Assembly (NCBI GenBank): GCA_965215215.1
Contig: OZ244043.1
Location: forward strand, 744,001 to 808,000
Reading direction: 5' to 3'
Source of the DNA: CALDTK01 sp965215215
GTDB lineage: Bacteria > Bacteroidota > Bacteroidia > Chitinophagales > Saprospiraceae
Length of the DNA: 64,000 bases
A model generated the notes under the pieces. It did no database searches. It worked only from the letters and a program-made list of their open reading frames with translations, and was not told the origin of the DNA. Of the stretch, positions 23,739 to 33,814 are shown one piece after another. How positions within the stretch are numbered: position 1 is the first letter of the stretch; the number at the start of each line of letters is the position of its first letter. The translations under genes were made by a program, and so were the position numbers.

Positions 23739-25352
23739 ATGTCGGCTGACTCTGCTTCGCCCGCGGCGATCTCGAAAGCTTCTGCCCCCGCGCACGCCGT
23801 GGAGCGCGACCTCATCATCAAGTGCGCGTCGGAGGGGGTGGAGATCGTTCTACTCGAGGACGGGCGCCTCGTCGAGATCCACCAGCAAGCGCACGAGACG
23901 AGCTTCAACGTCGGCGACATCTACCTCGGTCGCATCCGCAAACTGAGTCCGGGCCTCAACGCGGGCTTCGTCGACATCGGTCACGAAAAGGAGGCCTTCC
24001 TGCACTACTCCGACCTCGGTCCGCAGTTGCGGTCCATGGTCAAGTTCGCCAACGGCGCCATCAACGGCACCTTCGGCACCTCCAAACTCGACCGTTTCCC
24101 CATGGAGGGCGACATCGACAAGGCCGGTCAAATCGGCGGGGTGCTCAAGGCAAAACAGGATCTGCTCTTCCAGGTCACCAAGGAGCCGATCTCCACCAAG
24201 GGTCCCCGCCTCTCCGCGGAGGTCAACCTACCCGGCCGCTACCTGGTGCTCACGCCTTTCGGCAAAACGGTCAACGTCTCTAAGAAAATCTCGACGCCCG
24301 AGGAGCGCAAGCGGCTGCGCACGCTCGTCGAGAGCCTCCGCCCGGTGGGTTTCGGGATCATCGTGCGCACGGCCGCCGAAGGGCGCGGCGCGGAGGATTT
24401 GCTCGAGGACATCAACTTTCTCCTCGGACAGTGGGACGACGTGTTCCGGCAGCTCCACAAGGCCAAGGCGCCCACCAAGCTGCTCAGCGAGCTCGACAAA
24501 ACGTCGGGCCTGCTCCGCGATCTGCTCAGCGATGCATTCAACCGCGTGATCGTGGACGACGCGGCGATGTACGACAACATCCGCACCTACCTCGAGGCGA
24601 TTGCGCCGGACAAGGTCGAGATCGTCAAACTGCACAAAGGCACCCGCGATGTCTTCAACCAGCAGGGCATCCGACGCCAGATTCAAGCGAGCTTCGGCAA
24701 GACCGTCACCGTACCCTCGGGGGCCTACCTCGTGATCGAGAGCACGGAGGCCATGCACGTCATCGACGTAAACTCGGGCAACAAGGTGGGGCGCAACCAC
24801 GCCGATGCCCTCCTGCAGGTCAACCTCGACGCCGCCCGGGAGATCGCCCGGCAGGTACGGTTGCGCGATATCGGAGGACTCATCGTGATCGACTTCATCG
24901 ACATGAAGCAATCCGAGCACCGCCAGCGCTTGCTCAGGGAGATGAAGGGTTTCATGGAAGCCGATCGCGCGCAACACACGGTCTTGCCGCTCACCAAGTT
25001 CGGCCTGATGCAGATCACCCGGCAGCGGGTCCGCCCGGAGATCAGGCTCGATACCACCGAACAGTGTCCGACGTGCAACGGTACCGGCCAGGTGAACCCC
25101 ACCGTGCTGGTCGTCGACGAGATCGAGCGCGACCTAACGGCACTGCTGGTCTCACGCCCCAAATCGAAGCTAACCCTGGAGGTACACCCCTTCGTACACG
25201 CGTTCCTGGATCGGGGGTTCCCGAACCACCCGATGCGCTGGCTCTGGCGCTACCAAACCTGGCTGCGGCTGCGCAGCAGTGAGGACGTCGGACTCACGGA
25301 GTACAAGTTCTTCGACGACCGGGAGGAGGAAGTCCGGTTCGACGTGGGCTAA
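23739..25352 (+). CDS. rng: Ribonuclease E/G
   Basis: An RNase E/G-family endonuclease, 537 residues from the ATG at 23739. The S1 RNA-binding domain lies in about 45-170 (NVGDIYLGRIRKLSPGLNAG FVDIG). The Mg2+-binding aspartates are in HVIDVNSGNKVG and LIVIDFIDMKQ, and the zinc link is CPTCNGTGQ. It processes rRNA and mRNA. A form-B mini-hairpin motif lies at 24254-24268 in the TPFGKTVNV codons. It follows the bS22-like gene in the conserved HU-rng cluster. Confidence 0.93.
   Translation: MSADSASPAAISKASAPAHAVERDLIIKCASEGVEIVLLEDGRLVEIHQQAHETSFNVGDIYLGRIRKLSPGLNAGFVDIGHEKEAFLHYSDLGPQLRSMVKFANGAINGTFGTSKLDRFPMEGDIDKAGQIGGVLKAKQDLLFQVTKEPISTKGPRLSAEVNLPGRYLVLTPFGKTVNVSKKISTPEERKRLRTLVESLRPVGFGIIVRTAAEGRGAEDLLEDINFLLGQWDDVFRQLHKAKAPTKLLSELDKTSGLLRDLLSDAFNRVIVDDAAMYDNIRTYLEAIAPDKVEIVKLHKGTRDVFNQQGIRRQIQASFGKTVTVPSGAYLVIESTEAMHVIDVNSGNKVGRNHADALLQVNLDAAREIARQVRLRDIGGLIVIDFIDMKQSEHRQRLLREMKGFMEADRAQHTVLPLTKFGLMQITRQRVRPEIRLDTTEQCPTCNGTGQVNPTVLVVDEIERDLTALLVSRPKSKLTLEVHPFVHAFLDRGFPNHPMRWLWRYQTWLRLRSSEDVGLTEYKFFDDREEEVRFDVG
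24254..24268 (-). repeat. GTTTT mini-hairpin motif, CC/GG stem form
   Basis: Reverse strand GTTTTGCCGAAAGGC: stem GCC/GGC, loop GAAA, inside rng. Confidence 0.6.
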
Positions 25353-25363
25353 GACCGAGACCC

Positions 25364-26461
25364 GTGCGTCCCTTGCGCCCCGCTCCACGGATCCTCTTAG
25401 CTCCACTCAACTGGGGGCTCGGTCACGCCACCCGCTGCCTCCCGCTCGCCGCGGCGCTCGAGGCCGAGCTCGGGGCGGAGGTCCACTGGGCCTCCGACGG
25501 GCGCGCGCTCGATTTACTGAGGGAGGAGCTCCCGCACGCGGCCTGCGTGCACGAGCTGCCGGGGTACGGGATCCGCTACCCTACCCGCCACGCCGAGCTC
25601 AACATGCTACTCGGCGCACCGGGGATCGCGCGTGCGATCCGCGCGGAGGGCCGCGCGGTGGCGAGGCTTCACGATCGCTACGGCTACGATCTGATCCTGA
25701 GCGACAATCGGTTCGGGTGCCGGCTGACCGGTGTTCGCTCGTTCGTTGTGTCGCACCAGGTGCACCTCCCGCTCCGGGGCGTGGGCGCGTGGTTCGGGCA
25801 GGCCCTAAACGCCCATTTGCTCCGGCGTTTCGACGGCCTGCTCGTGCCGGACGCCGCGCGCGAGCCGCGGCTCGCCGGCCGGATGTCGGCGCCGCTGCCG
25901 GGCGTACCGACTACCTACTTGGGGGCTTTGTCGCGTTTTCGCGCAAGCGGGACGAGTGCGCCCGGGGTAGGACCGGACGTGCTCGTCGTACTCTCCGGGG
26001 TGGAGCCGCAGCGGAGCATCCTGGAGGCAACGTTGCTGCGGCAGCTCGCGTGCGAGCGGTTCGGGGACGTGATTTTCGTACGCGGGGTACCGGGGGCTTC
26101 GCCGCCGAGTTTGGCGGGTCCGATCCCGGGGGGGGTGCGGGTGCGCGACCTCGCGACGACGCAGGAGCTGAGCGCTTGGTACCGGGGCGCCGGGGCGATC
26201 GTGACTCGGCCCGGGTACACGACGCTCATGGACCTCGCCGCCCTCGGTCGTACCGCGTTGTACGTTCCGACGCCCGGGCAGCCCGAGCAAGCCGTTTTGG
26301 CGAAAGCCCAGGAAGAACGGGGGGTCGGAGTACGGCAGGAGCAGCGGCACCTCGACCTGCGGGCGGGGCTCGGGCGGTTATCCACCTTGACGGCTCCACC
26401 CGCCCGGGGCACCGGAACGGAGCTCGCGGACTGGCTCGACTCCCTAAAAGATGTCGGCTAG
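25364..26461 (+). CDS. Glycosyltransferase (GT28/MGT-like)
   Basis: A protein of about 365 residues from a GTG at 25364, 11 bases after rng. RILLAPLNWGLGHATRCLPL is the GT-B N-terminal pattern shared with MurG and with Bacteroidota glycosyltransferases annotated as GT28. The C-terminal donor-binding part includes TTQELSAWYRGAGAIVTRPG YTTLMDLA, then GRTALYVPTPGQPEQAVLA. Acceptor and sugar unknown. Two mini-hairpin motifs fall inside (25935 and 26294), the second in the VLAKAQ codons. Confidence 0.8.
   Translation: MRPLRPAPRILLAPLNWGLGHATRCLPLAAALEAELGAEVHWASDGRALDLLREELPHAACVHELPGYGIRYPTRHAELNMLLGAPGIARAIRAEGRAVARLHDRYGYDLILSDNRFGCRLTGVRSFVVSHQVHLPLRGVGAWFGQALNAHLLRRFDGLLVPDAAREPRLAGRMSAPLPGVPTTYLGALSRFRASGTSAPGVGPDVLVVLSGVEPQRSILEATLLRQLACERFGDVIFVRGVPGASPPSLAGPIPGGVRVRDLATTQELSAWYRGAGAIVTRPGYTTLMDLAALGRTALYVPTPGQPEQAVLAKAQEERGVGVRQEQRHLDLRAGLGRLSTLTAPPARGTGTELADWLDSLKDVG
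25935..25948 (+). repeat. GTTTT mini-hairpin motif
   Basis: GTTTTCGCGCAAGC; with the next base G the stem is CGC/GCG around GCAA. Inside the glycosyltransferase gene. Confidence 0.6.
26294..26307 (+). repeat. GTTTT mini-hairpin motif
   Basis: GTTTTGGCGAAAGC; with the next base C the stem is GGC/GCC around GAAA. Inside the glycosyltransferase gene. Confidence 0.6.
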
Positions 26462-26580
26462 TTCACCTTCTCTTCACAAGCTGTTGGCAACTCGGCTTTC
26501 GGGCAACCGGTTGTTGGATGTCCTCCTACCTTTGGAGTGTCGTTGCAGCCGATTCTGTCGTAGGTAATCTATCCGCCCGT

Positions 26581-28479
26581 ATGAGTGATCCCATCAAGCA
26601 CGAGTGCGGCCTGACCGTGGTTCGGCTCCTCAAGCCCCTCGAGTTCTACACCGAGAAATACGGCACGCCCTTCTACGGCCTCAACAAGTTGCACCTGCTG
26701 ATGCAGAAGATGCGCAACCGCGGGCAGGACGGCGCGGGCATCGCGAGCATCAAGCTCAATCCGGCGCCGGGCCACCGGTACATCTCGCGCAAGCGTTCCA
26801 ATCGACCCAACCCGCTGCGCCACCTCTTCGACGAGGTGTTTGCGCCTTTCCAAGGACTGAGCGCGGCGGAGCTCCGGGATACGGCCACCCTGAAGGCCGA
26901 TTACCCGTACCTCGGGGAACTCATGATGGGGCACCTGCGCTACGGTACCCACGGGAGGAACTCGATCGAGGCTTGTCACCCCTTCCTGCGCCAGAACAAC
27001 TGGATCTCGCGTAACCTCGTGCTGGCGGGAAATTTCAACCTGACCAACGTAGACGAGCTGTTCGCGCAACTCGTGGAGTTGGGGCAGTACCCGAAGGAGA
27101 AGTCGGATACGGTAACCGTGCTGGAGAAGATCGGACACTTCCTCGACGACGAGATCACGCGCCTGCACGGGTACTACCGCGACGAGAATACCAACCACGC
27201 CGCGCTCAACCAGAAGATCTTCGAGCAGGTCGACATCCAGCGCGTGCTCACGCGCGCGGCCAAGAAGTGGGACGGTGGCTACACGATGGGCGGGCTCATC
27301 GGGCACGGGGATGCGTTCGTGATGCGCGATCCGAACGGTATCCGGCCGGCCTACTACTACGAGGACGACGAGGTGGTCGCCATGGCCAGCGAGCGCCCGG
27401 CGCTGCAGACGACTTTCCAAGTGCACCGCTCGAAGATCCAGGAACTGACCCCCGGGCACGCGCTCATCATTCGGGCGAACGGGGAGATCTCCGAGAAGCC
27501 GTTCATCGAGCCCGGCGAACGGATGGGGTGCTCGTTCGAGCGCGTCTACTTCTCTCGGGGTACGGACTGGGCGATCTACCAGGAGCGTAAGCAACTCGGG
27601 CGGCAGCTGACCGACCTCACGCTGCGTTCCATCGGGCACGACCTCAAGCACGCCGTATTCTGCTACGTGCCCAACACCGCCGAAACCGCCTTTTACGGTT
27701 TGGTGGAAGGACTCAACGAGCGGCTCAACGAGGTGAAGATGGAGCGCATCCTCTCCGACAAGAAGTTGAAACGCGAGAAGCTCGAGAAGGTGATGGGGCA
27801 GACCTTGCGCGTGGAGAAGCTCGTGGTCAAGGACGAGAAGCTCCGCACCTTCATCGCCGATGATGCGAGTCGCGGCGAGATGGTGAGCCACGTGTACGAC
27901 ACCACCTACGGGGTGGTCCGCGACCGTAAGGATACCGTGGTCGTGCTCGACGATTCCATCGTGCGCGGGACGACACTGCGGGAGTCGATCATCAAGGCCG
28001 TCGCGCGACTCTCGCCCAAGAAGATCGTCGTGCTCTCGAGCGCGCCGCAGATCCGCTACCCCGATTGCTACGGCATCGACATGTCGAAGATGGGTGAGTT
28101 TATCGCTTTCCAGGCGCTGATTTCGTTGCTCCAAGAAACGGGTCAGGAGAAGCTGATCAACCGGGTGTACAAAAAGGCCAAGGATTCGCTTGCGCTAAAA
28201 CGAGAGGATTCCAAAATTAACTACGTGCAGGAGCTGTACGCACAGTTCGACTACGAACAGATTAGCGCGCGCATCTCGGACATCGTGACGCCGGACGATA
28301 TCGACGTGCCCGTGGAGGTGATCTTCCAGACGGTAGAAGGACTGCGGGAGGCGACCGGGCCGGATAACGACGGTGACTGGTACTTTACGGGTGACTACCC
28401 TACCCCCGGGGGGGTGCGGGTTGTAAACCAAGCGTTCGTGAACTACGTGGAGCGGCGCAACATTCGGGCCTACGCGTAA
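26581..28479 (+). CDS. Amidophosphoribosyltransferase-like protein (PurF family)
   Basis: A 632-residue class II glutamine amidotransferase fused to a phosphoribosyltransferase domain. MSDPIKHECGLTVVRLLKPL is the usual start of the long Bacteroidota PurF-like protein; Cys9 would be the nucleophile after removal of a short propeptide. MRNRGQDGAGIAS and GHLRYGTHGRNS are amidotransferase motifs. The PRPP-binding loop is VVVLDDSIVRGTTLRESI. PurF makes phosphoribosylamine in the first step of purine synthesis. This long form is over 100 residues longer than E. coli PurF, and Bacteroidota often carry it beside a standard copy, so its exact role is open. Confidence 0.85.
   Translation: MSDPIKHECGLTVVRLLKPLEFYTEKYGTPFYGLNKLHLLMQKMRNRGQDGAGIASIKLNPAPGHRYISRKRSNRPNPLRHLFDEVFAPFQGLSAAELRDTATLKADYPYLGELMMGHLRYGTHGRNSIEACHPFLRQNNWISRNLVLAGNFNLTNVDELFAQLVELGQYPKEKSDTVTVLEKIGHFLDDEITRLHGYYRDENTNHAALNQKIFEQVDIQRVLTRAAKKWDGGYTMGGLIGHGDAFVMRDPNGIRPAYYYEDDEVVAMASERPALQTTFQVHRSKIQELTPGHALIIRANGEISEKPFIEPGERMGCSFERVYFSRGTDWAIYQERKQLGRQLTDLTLRSIGHDLKHAVFCYVPNTAETAFYGLVEGLNERLNEVKMERILSDKKLKREKLEKVMGQTLRVEKLVVKDEKLRTFIADDASRGEMVSHVYDTTYGVVRDRKDTVVVLDDSIVRGTTLRESIIKAVARLSPKKIVVLSSAPQIRYPDCYGIDMSKMGEFIAFQALISLLQETGQEKLINRVYKKAKDSLALKREDSKINYVQELYAQFDYEQISARISDIVTPDDIDVPVEVIFQTVEGLREATGPDNDGDWYFTGDYPTPGGVRVVNQAFVNYVERRNIRAYA
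28188..28201 (-). repeat. GTTTT mini-hairpin motif
   Basis: Reverse strand GTTTTAGCGCAAGC, inside the purF-like gene. Confidence 0.6.
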
Positions 28480-28618
28480 GGCGGTGATCGACCGTCTTGA
28501 AGGAGGTTTCCCGAGCGAAACGAGCTATAGGACTGTACTCATACTGCATGTGATCGCTAGCATCAGGCAACGATGAAGGGCTGTGGCCGGTACCGTAAGT
28601 GTCACCAACCCGACATCG

Positions 28619-30271
28619 ATGTACCGTTACTACGCTAGCCTCCTCCTGTTCGCGACGCTCAACGCCGTGGCCCAGGCGCAAGACCCTGAATTGTCCTTTT
28701 CGCGCTTCGGCGAGGAAGAGTTCTCCCAGCCCATCGACATCACGAACGCCGGCGACGGATCGGACCGACTCTTCGTACATCAGCGCGGCGGCCAGGTCGT
28801 GGTACTCGACGAGGACGGAGTGCGGCTCGGGGTCTTTCTCGACATCTCCCCCAAGGTGCGAACCTCCAGCGGGGAGCAGGGCCTGCTCGGTCTTGCGTTT
28901 TCGCCGGACTACGCGCAGAGCGGTAAGTTTTACGTGAACTACATCCGGGAGGACGGTAGCACGGTGATCTCGCGTTTTCGCGTAAGCGCGCAGGACCCCA
29001 ACCGCGCGGACCCGACCGAGGAGGAGCTACTCACGATTGCGCAACCGCAGACGAACCACAACGGGGGAGACCTGGCCTTCGGACCGGACGGACTGCTCTA
29101 CGCGGCCCTCGGGGACGGTGGTGGCAGCTACGATCCGGAACGGAACGGTCAGAATCCGCAGACGCTGCTCGGCTCGATCCTGCGGCTGGACGTCGCGGCG
29201 GAGCGTGGCTACACCGCGGCGGGTAACCGGGAGGGTTGGTTACCGGAGATTTTTGCGATCGGGCTGCGCAATCCCTGGCGGATGAGCTTCGACCGGCGTA
29301 CGGGTAACCTCTGGATCGGCGACGTGGGGCAGTCCGACCGCGAAGAAGTCGACGTGGTGCCGGCCGGGGCGGAGGGTACTAACCTGGGTTGGCTTTGTTA
29401 CGAGGGCACACTCGCGACGGACCGCGTAGCCGGAGGAGGGGGGTGCGGAAGCTTGGAGGCGTACACGGTCCCTGTGTGGGAATACGGCCGCAATTTCGGC
29501 AGGAGCATTACGGGCGGCGTGGTGTACCGGGGTACGGAGCACCCGGAGCTGACGGGCTATTACCTCGGTGCGGACTTCGCGGCGGGCGCCACCTTCGCGC
29601 TGCGGCTCTCGGAAGACGGCGCGTCGATCGTCGATACGTTCACCTACGAGGGTGGCGATAAGGCTTTCGCCGGATTCGGGGAAGACGAGGCCGGGGAGGT
29701 CTACGGAATCGCCTACGGCGCACAGGATGAGTCGGTGGCGATCTACAAAGCTATCAGCTTGTTGACACCGCTACCCGTCGAGCTCACCGCCTTTACGGCT
29801 GGGGAGGTGACCGGTGGTATCGAGGTGCGTTGGACGACGGGGAGTGAGGTCGACGCGAGTCACTTCGAGATTTGGTCCGGGGCGAGTCCGGCGTCGTTCA
29901 GCAAGGTCGCGGAAGTTCCCGCCGGGGGTGCGGGGGACTACCGGATTACGATCGATCGGCAACTAGCCGAAACGCAGTATATCCAGTTGCGCGCCGTCGA
30001 TTTGGATGGGAGTCCGAAGGAGAGTCGGGTCGTCACGGTCGAAAACAACAGAGGAGGTACTGAAATCAGCGTTCGAGTAGACGGAGAACAAATCAGCTTG
30101 ATAAACGAAAAATCGAGTTTGATACCAGGAGACTTAGTTGCCGTCGATGCATCGGGCCGTACAATCTACCAAAGTTCGGATGCCAACTTGCCAATATCCA
30201 CGAGCGACTGGCCATCCGGAACGTACTACATTAAGGTGAATCGCTATACGATCGAATGGGTTAAAATTTAA
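28619..30271 (+). CDS. Secreted glucose/sorbosone dehydrogenase-like beta-propeller (copy 1)
   Basis: About 550 residues from the ATG at 28619. A signal peptide (YASLLLFATLNAVAQAQ) precedes a six-bladed propeller of the PQQ-dependent sugar dehydrogenase type: QPIDITNAGDGSDRLFVHQR, LLGLAFSPDYAQSGKFYVNY, NHNGGDLAFGPDGLLYAALG, ALRNPWRMSF-like IGLRNPWRMSF. After the propeller comes LPVELTAFTAGEVTGGIEVR and a C-terminal region ending WPSGTYYIKVNR, which looks like a type IX sorting domain. It probably oxidises sugars at the cell surface. Copy 2 follows directly and a third, broken copy lies further on. Confidence 0.85.
   Translation: MYRYYASLLLFATLNAVAQAQDPELSFSRFGEEEFSQPIDITNAGDGSDRLFVHQRGGQVVVLDEDGVRLGVFLDISPKVRTSSGEQGLLGLAFSPDYAQSGKFYVNYIREDGSTVISRFRVSAQDPNRADPTEEELLTIAQPQTNHNGGDLAFGPDGLLYAALGDGGGSYDPERNGQNPQTLLGSILRLDVAAERGYTAAGNREGWLPEIFAIGLRNPWRMSFDRRTGNLWIGDVGQSDREEVDVVPAGAEGTNLGWLCYEGTLATDRVAGGGGCGSLEAYTVPVWEYGRNFGRSITGGVVYRGTEHPELTGYYLGADFAAGATFALRLSEDGASIVDTFTYEGGDKAFAGFGEDEAGEVYGIAYGAQDESVAIYKAISLLTPLPVELTAFTAGEVTGGIEVRWTTGSEVDASHFEIWSGASPASFSKVAEVPAGGAGDYRITIDRQLAETQYIQLRAVDLDGSPKESRVVTVENNRGGTEISVRVDGEQISLINEKSSLIPGDLVAVDASGRTIYQSSDANLPISTSDWPSGTYYIKVNRYTIEWVKI
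28974..28987 (+). repeat. GTTTT mini-hairpin motif
   Basis: GTTTTCGCGTAAGC; with the next base G the stem is CGC/GCG around GTAA. Inside propeller copy 1. Confidence 0.6.
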
Positions 30272-30391
30272 TATTTTGCCATACGTAAGTTCAGGAATGT
30301 GGCTGACAATTTCAGACTTAGAGATCTATCGCGTGCAGCAAATCAAGAGGATTCTGGTTCTTTGAGGTAACTCTCGCTCAACCCGGATTTC

Positions 30392-32110
30392 ATGCTTCAA
30401 TATATATTGTATTCTCTCATATATATATCCGCGTTTCCGCTTTTCGCGCAAACGGAGGACCCCGGAATTGCTTTGGAACTTTTTACCGATCGGGACCTCT
30501 TTCGACCGATTGGCATCACGAATGCCGGCGACGGTAGCGGGCGTCTGTTCGTGAACGAGAAGAACGGAAGGATCAAGACGTTCGACGCTCAGGGAAACCC
30601 GATGGGAACATTTTTAGATATAGGGGTAAAGTTTAATCCAACTACAGGTAGCCCAATAGGTTTACTGTCGGTTGCGTTTCCGTCTGACTACAAGCAGAGC
30701 GGCAAGTTTTACGTGTATTACGCGCAGTTAGATACTACGATTATTACCTCTGACCCGTCTGTTGAACCAGACAGTACGTTTTTCAGCTCCGCGACACTCT
30801 CTCGCTATTCGGTGAGCGGTACCAATCCGAATCGAGCGGACAGAGGATCCGAGCAAAGACTTCTTACGATTACGAAAAGATCGGAAACACATTTCGGCGG
30901 GGAAATAGCGTTTGACTCCGAGGGCCTACTCTATCTATCTATCGGGGATGACTCCCCTCCGGGATTAGATATTTACAATAATTCGCAGGATAATTCGACG
31001 CCGCTTGGGTCAATCGTGCGGCTAGATGTATCTGGGGACAACGCAGTACCAGCCGGAAACGTGGGCGGCTGGGGCGACAGCAGAATTTTTGCGATTGGCG
31101 TAAGGAATCCCTTTCGAATGAGTATTGATCCGGTCGACAACGAGCTGTGGATCGGCGACGTTGGCGAGAAAAGCTTTGAAGAGATAAACGTAATCTCCCT
31201 AAACACATCCGCCGGTACGAACTTCGGCTACCCCTGTTTCGAGGGGTATCAAGAAACGGGTGATCAACGGAATGCTAGTTGTACTGATCCGGTTAACGTT
31301 CAATTCCCCCTTCATGTCATTCCGTACCCTAACGGTGCAGAGAGGGGAAATAGCATAACCGGCGGGGTCGTGTACCGAGGTGCGGAGCACGCGGAGCTGT
31401 ATGGCTACTACATCTTTGGGGAGTCTGGTACGGGAAAAGTCTCGGCGTTAAAACGTTCGCCGAATCAACCAAACGGTTTGGCAATTTATGATGCGGCAGG
31501 TACCGTGCCTGGAGTAACTGACTTTGGGACAGATGAAAACGGAGAAATTTATGCTGTATCTATATCCGATTCTAAAGTCTATAAAGTGACAACAGAACGT
31601 AGTCTCCCGGCCGAACTGATTGCGTTTGAAGCCGATAAAATAGAGGGGAACGTTGTTTTAAATTGGGAGACCGCCAACGAAGTCAACGTAAGTCACTTCG
31701 AAATCTGGGCAGCCGGCGACGATAACGCTTTCGCGAAAACCGATCAAGTTTCGGCGAAAGGCGCGGGCACTTACGCGCATACCTTGAGCGACCTCCGAGC
31801 GGGCACGAAGTATTTCCAGCTACACACCGTCGATCTCGATGGGAGTACGGCGTTGAGCTCGATTGTGTCCGTAGACATCGCTGCCCGTACCGTCGACTCC
31901 GAGTTACGACTTCAGAAGTTCGATGGAGGCTTTCGCGTCGTCGACGACGAAGGCCGCGCTCCGGCCTCCCGACTGCTCGTACAGGACGCTACCGGACGCG
32001 TCGTTTACCAAAGCGCGAACGCCTCCCTGGAGGTAGATGCGAGCGGCTGGAGCCCCGGCATCTATTACGTACGAGTGGGCGCTACGGTGCTTAACTGGGT
32101 ACAGCTATAA
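30392..32110 (+). CDS. Secreted glucose/sorbosone dehydrogenase-like beta-propeller (copy 2)
   Basis: A 572-residue paralogue of the preceding gene: signal peptide to FAQTEDPGIALELF, then RPIGITNAGDGSGRLFVNEK, LLSVAFPSDYKQSGKFYVYY, HFGGEIAFDSEGLLYLSIGD and IGVRNPFRMSIDP. The tail LPAELIAFEADKIEGNVVLN and GWSPGIYYVRVGATVLNWVQ matches that of copy 1. Its base composition is more AT-rich than copy 1, particularly in the first two thirds, so it may be a separate acquisition rather than a recent duplication. It is followed by a 15-bp hairpin. Confidence 0.85.
   Translation: MLQYILYSLIYISAFPLFAQTEDPGIALELFTDRDLFRPIGITNAGDGSGRLFVNEKNGRIKTFDAQGNPMGTFLDIGVKFNPTTGSPIGLLSVAFPSDYKQSGKFYVYYAQLDTTIITSDPSVEPDSTFFSSATLSRYSVSGTNPNRADRGSEQRLLTITKRSETHFGGEIAFDSEGLLYLSIGDDSPPGLDIYNNSQDNSTPLGSIVRLDVSGDNAVPAGNVGGWGDSRIFAIGVRNPFRMSIDPVDNELWIGDVGEKSFEEINVISLNTSAGTNFGYPCFEGYQETGDQRNASCTDPVNVQFPLHVIPYPNGAERGNSITGGVVYRGAEHAELYGYYIFGESGTGKVSALKRSPNQPNGLAIYDAAGTVPGVTDFGTDENGEIYAVSISDSKVYKVTTERSLPAELIAFEADKIEGNVVLNWETANEVNVSHFEIWAAGDDNAFAKTDQVSAKGAGTYAHTLSDLRAGTKYFQLHTVDLDGSTALSSIVSVDIAARTVDSELRLQKFDGGFRVVDDEGRAPASRLLVQDATGRVVYQSANASLEVDASGWSPGIYYVRVGATVLNWVQL
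31727..31740 (-). repeat. GTTTT mini-hairpin motif
   Basis: Reverse strand GTTTTCGCGAAAGC; with the next base G the stem is CGC/GCG around GAAA. In the tail-coding part of propeller copy 2. Confidence 0.6.
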
Positions 32111-32164
32111 GTGCTTACTGGCAGTAGCCGAAGTCTGGTATCGACCCCAGGGCTTCGCCTCATC

Positions 32165-32198
32165 CGAGGGCGAGACAGAGTGATCTGTTTCGCCCTCG
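32165..32198 (+). terminator. Long hairpin after propeller copy 2
   Basis: CGAGGGCGAGACAGA pairs with TCTGTTTCGCCCTCG (15 bp, one G-T wobble, 4-base loop). No T run follows, so termination is likely but not certain. The remaining bases to 32444 hold no gene I can support. Confidence 0.55.
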
Positions 32199-32444
32199 AA
32201 CGTATAACTGCGGTAATGTCGAGGAATACGACGTTCCCTATTTCGAGTACCCCACAACGAGGTCGACGGGTTGCCCCCGCGACACACCCCGCGGCTAGGG
32301 GCTACTGCGCGACCGGGGGATCCTTCGGCGACTGCGCGCCACAGCGCGACTCCCCCTCATGCCACGATAACCTCATCGTGCTCGACACCTATTTACAGAA
32401 CGCCAAAACTGCTAAGGCCGACTCTGAGCTCGACTTTGTCCCTT

Positions 32445-33812
32445 CTATGCCGCGCATCGCATGAGTGCGTGGGCGAGATGTCTCACGACCGCGGTCATGT
32501 CTGCTGCCCGCGGCCAAGAATCGGTAACCTCGGGCCCGGAGCGGGAGGTGCAGGTTATCCACAACGGCCACAGGTGCTCCCGGACCGCCGTTAGGGCATC
32601 TGAGAACGTTACGTGCGGTTTGTTGTACCACGCCGCCCCCCGGGGGCGGACCGCGAGGCCGAGGTCGTGCGCGACGAGGCACGCGATCGGGGCGAGCGCC
32701 ATCGCGCACGGCGTCGCGCGGGCGATCGCGAGCGCGGACCACTGACGCTGGGTCTCGACGCCGAGGTGGCGGCGGACCTCGGCGACGGTGACCTCGCACG
32801 ACCACCGCCGCGCGTAGTACCGGATGACCGCCTCGGCCTCGACGGCGGGGTCGCTCGCGACGAGCAACTTGAGGTAACCTTCCTCCCCGGGGCCCTTGAC
32901 GGGGTCGCTGACCGAGACCCACCTCAGCAGAGCGGCCGGCTCGCCGGGCTTGTGCCAGATCGCCCGCCCGGTGGCGTAGTCGAGCGCGCGCTCCCCGCCG
33001 ACCCCGCGCCGCGCCGCGGCGGTAGATCCACGCCACTCGACTTCGGGCGCGGTGACCAGCGACACCATCGCCGGGAGCCGCGGCCCCCGTTCGGCGGGGC
33101 GTCCGGGCCGTCCCGGGCGCCGCGGTCCGGGCTCGGCGAAGAGCCGCGCGTCGAGGCGCATATCGGTGACGAGCGTCACCCCGGCTCACCGGGCGGCGGC
33201 CATCAGGGCGTACGTACAGTACGAGCGATCCGCCGTTAAGACACACGCCCGCCCGAGGCCCCGGCCCGCGTCGGCGACGTGCCGCCCGAGCCACCCGACG
33301 AGCTGGCGGGCGACGTCGGTGAGCTTCTTGCCCGAACGCCGGCTACCGTCGTAGTAACGGGCCGACGGACACAACGCCGTGAGCACGGGCGGGGCCCACG
33401 GCCCCGGGGTCCACCGCCCCGGGGTCCACCGCGTCGCGGTCACGAGCGTCAGGCACATCCACCGCAGGCCCGAGGCCTTCGCGAAATGCCCGGCGGATGA
33501 GCGGACCGCGTCGCGGTAGATCCCGCGGGCGCGGATGCGCCGCCCTCACCGCCGCTCAGGTGGCCAGCGTCGACGGCGAACACGAGCGGTCCGCCCGCCG
33601 GTGATGCCTCCCCCGGGGCGAAGGCCCGCACGAGCAGGCCGAGTAAGATCCGCGCGCACGACAGCCCCGACCACGGGGCGCGGCTCAAGACCCGGTGGTA
33701 CTTGCGGAAGTCGGTGCGTCGATCGAGCCCGAGGGCACGCAGGCGGTTGGCGACCGTCCGGGAGCCGGGGCACAGCAGCGCCCCGGTGACGAGGACGAGG
33801 ACTGGTCGGGAA
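32445..33812 (-). pseudogene. DDE transposase (IS701-like), decayed and truncated
   Basis: Read from right to left: ALLCPGSRTVANRLRALGLD and KYHRVLSRAPWSGLSCARIL form the N-terminal part, and GPLVFAVDAGHLSGGE carries the first Asp (usually followed by Glu/Thr). A frame shift near 33530 leads to ARGIYRDAVRSSAGHFAKAS. CVLTADRSYCTYALMAAAR has the second Asp and then an in-frame TGA (33183-33185). The final part has YYARRWSCEVTVAEVRRHLG. The protein also lacks its first residues at the junction with the broken propeller gene. The family is the DDE_5/IS701-like group. It cannot be active. Confidence 0.75.
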
Positions 33813-33814
33813 GC

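Noticed and set aside
25279..26580. Upstream extension of the purF-like reading frame
   Set aside because: The frame is open by chance across the glycosyltransferase gene; the conserved N-terminus starts at the ATG at 26581.
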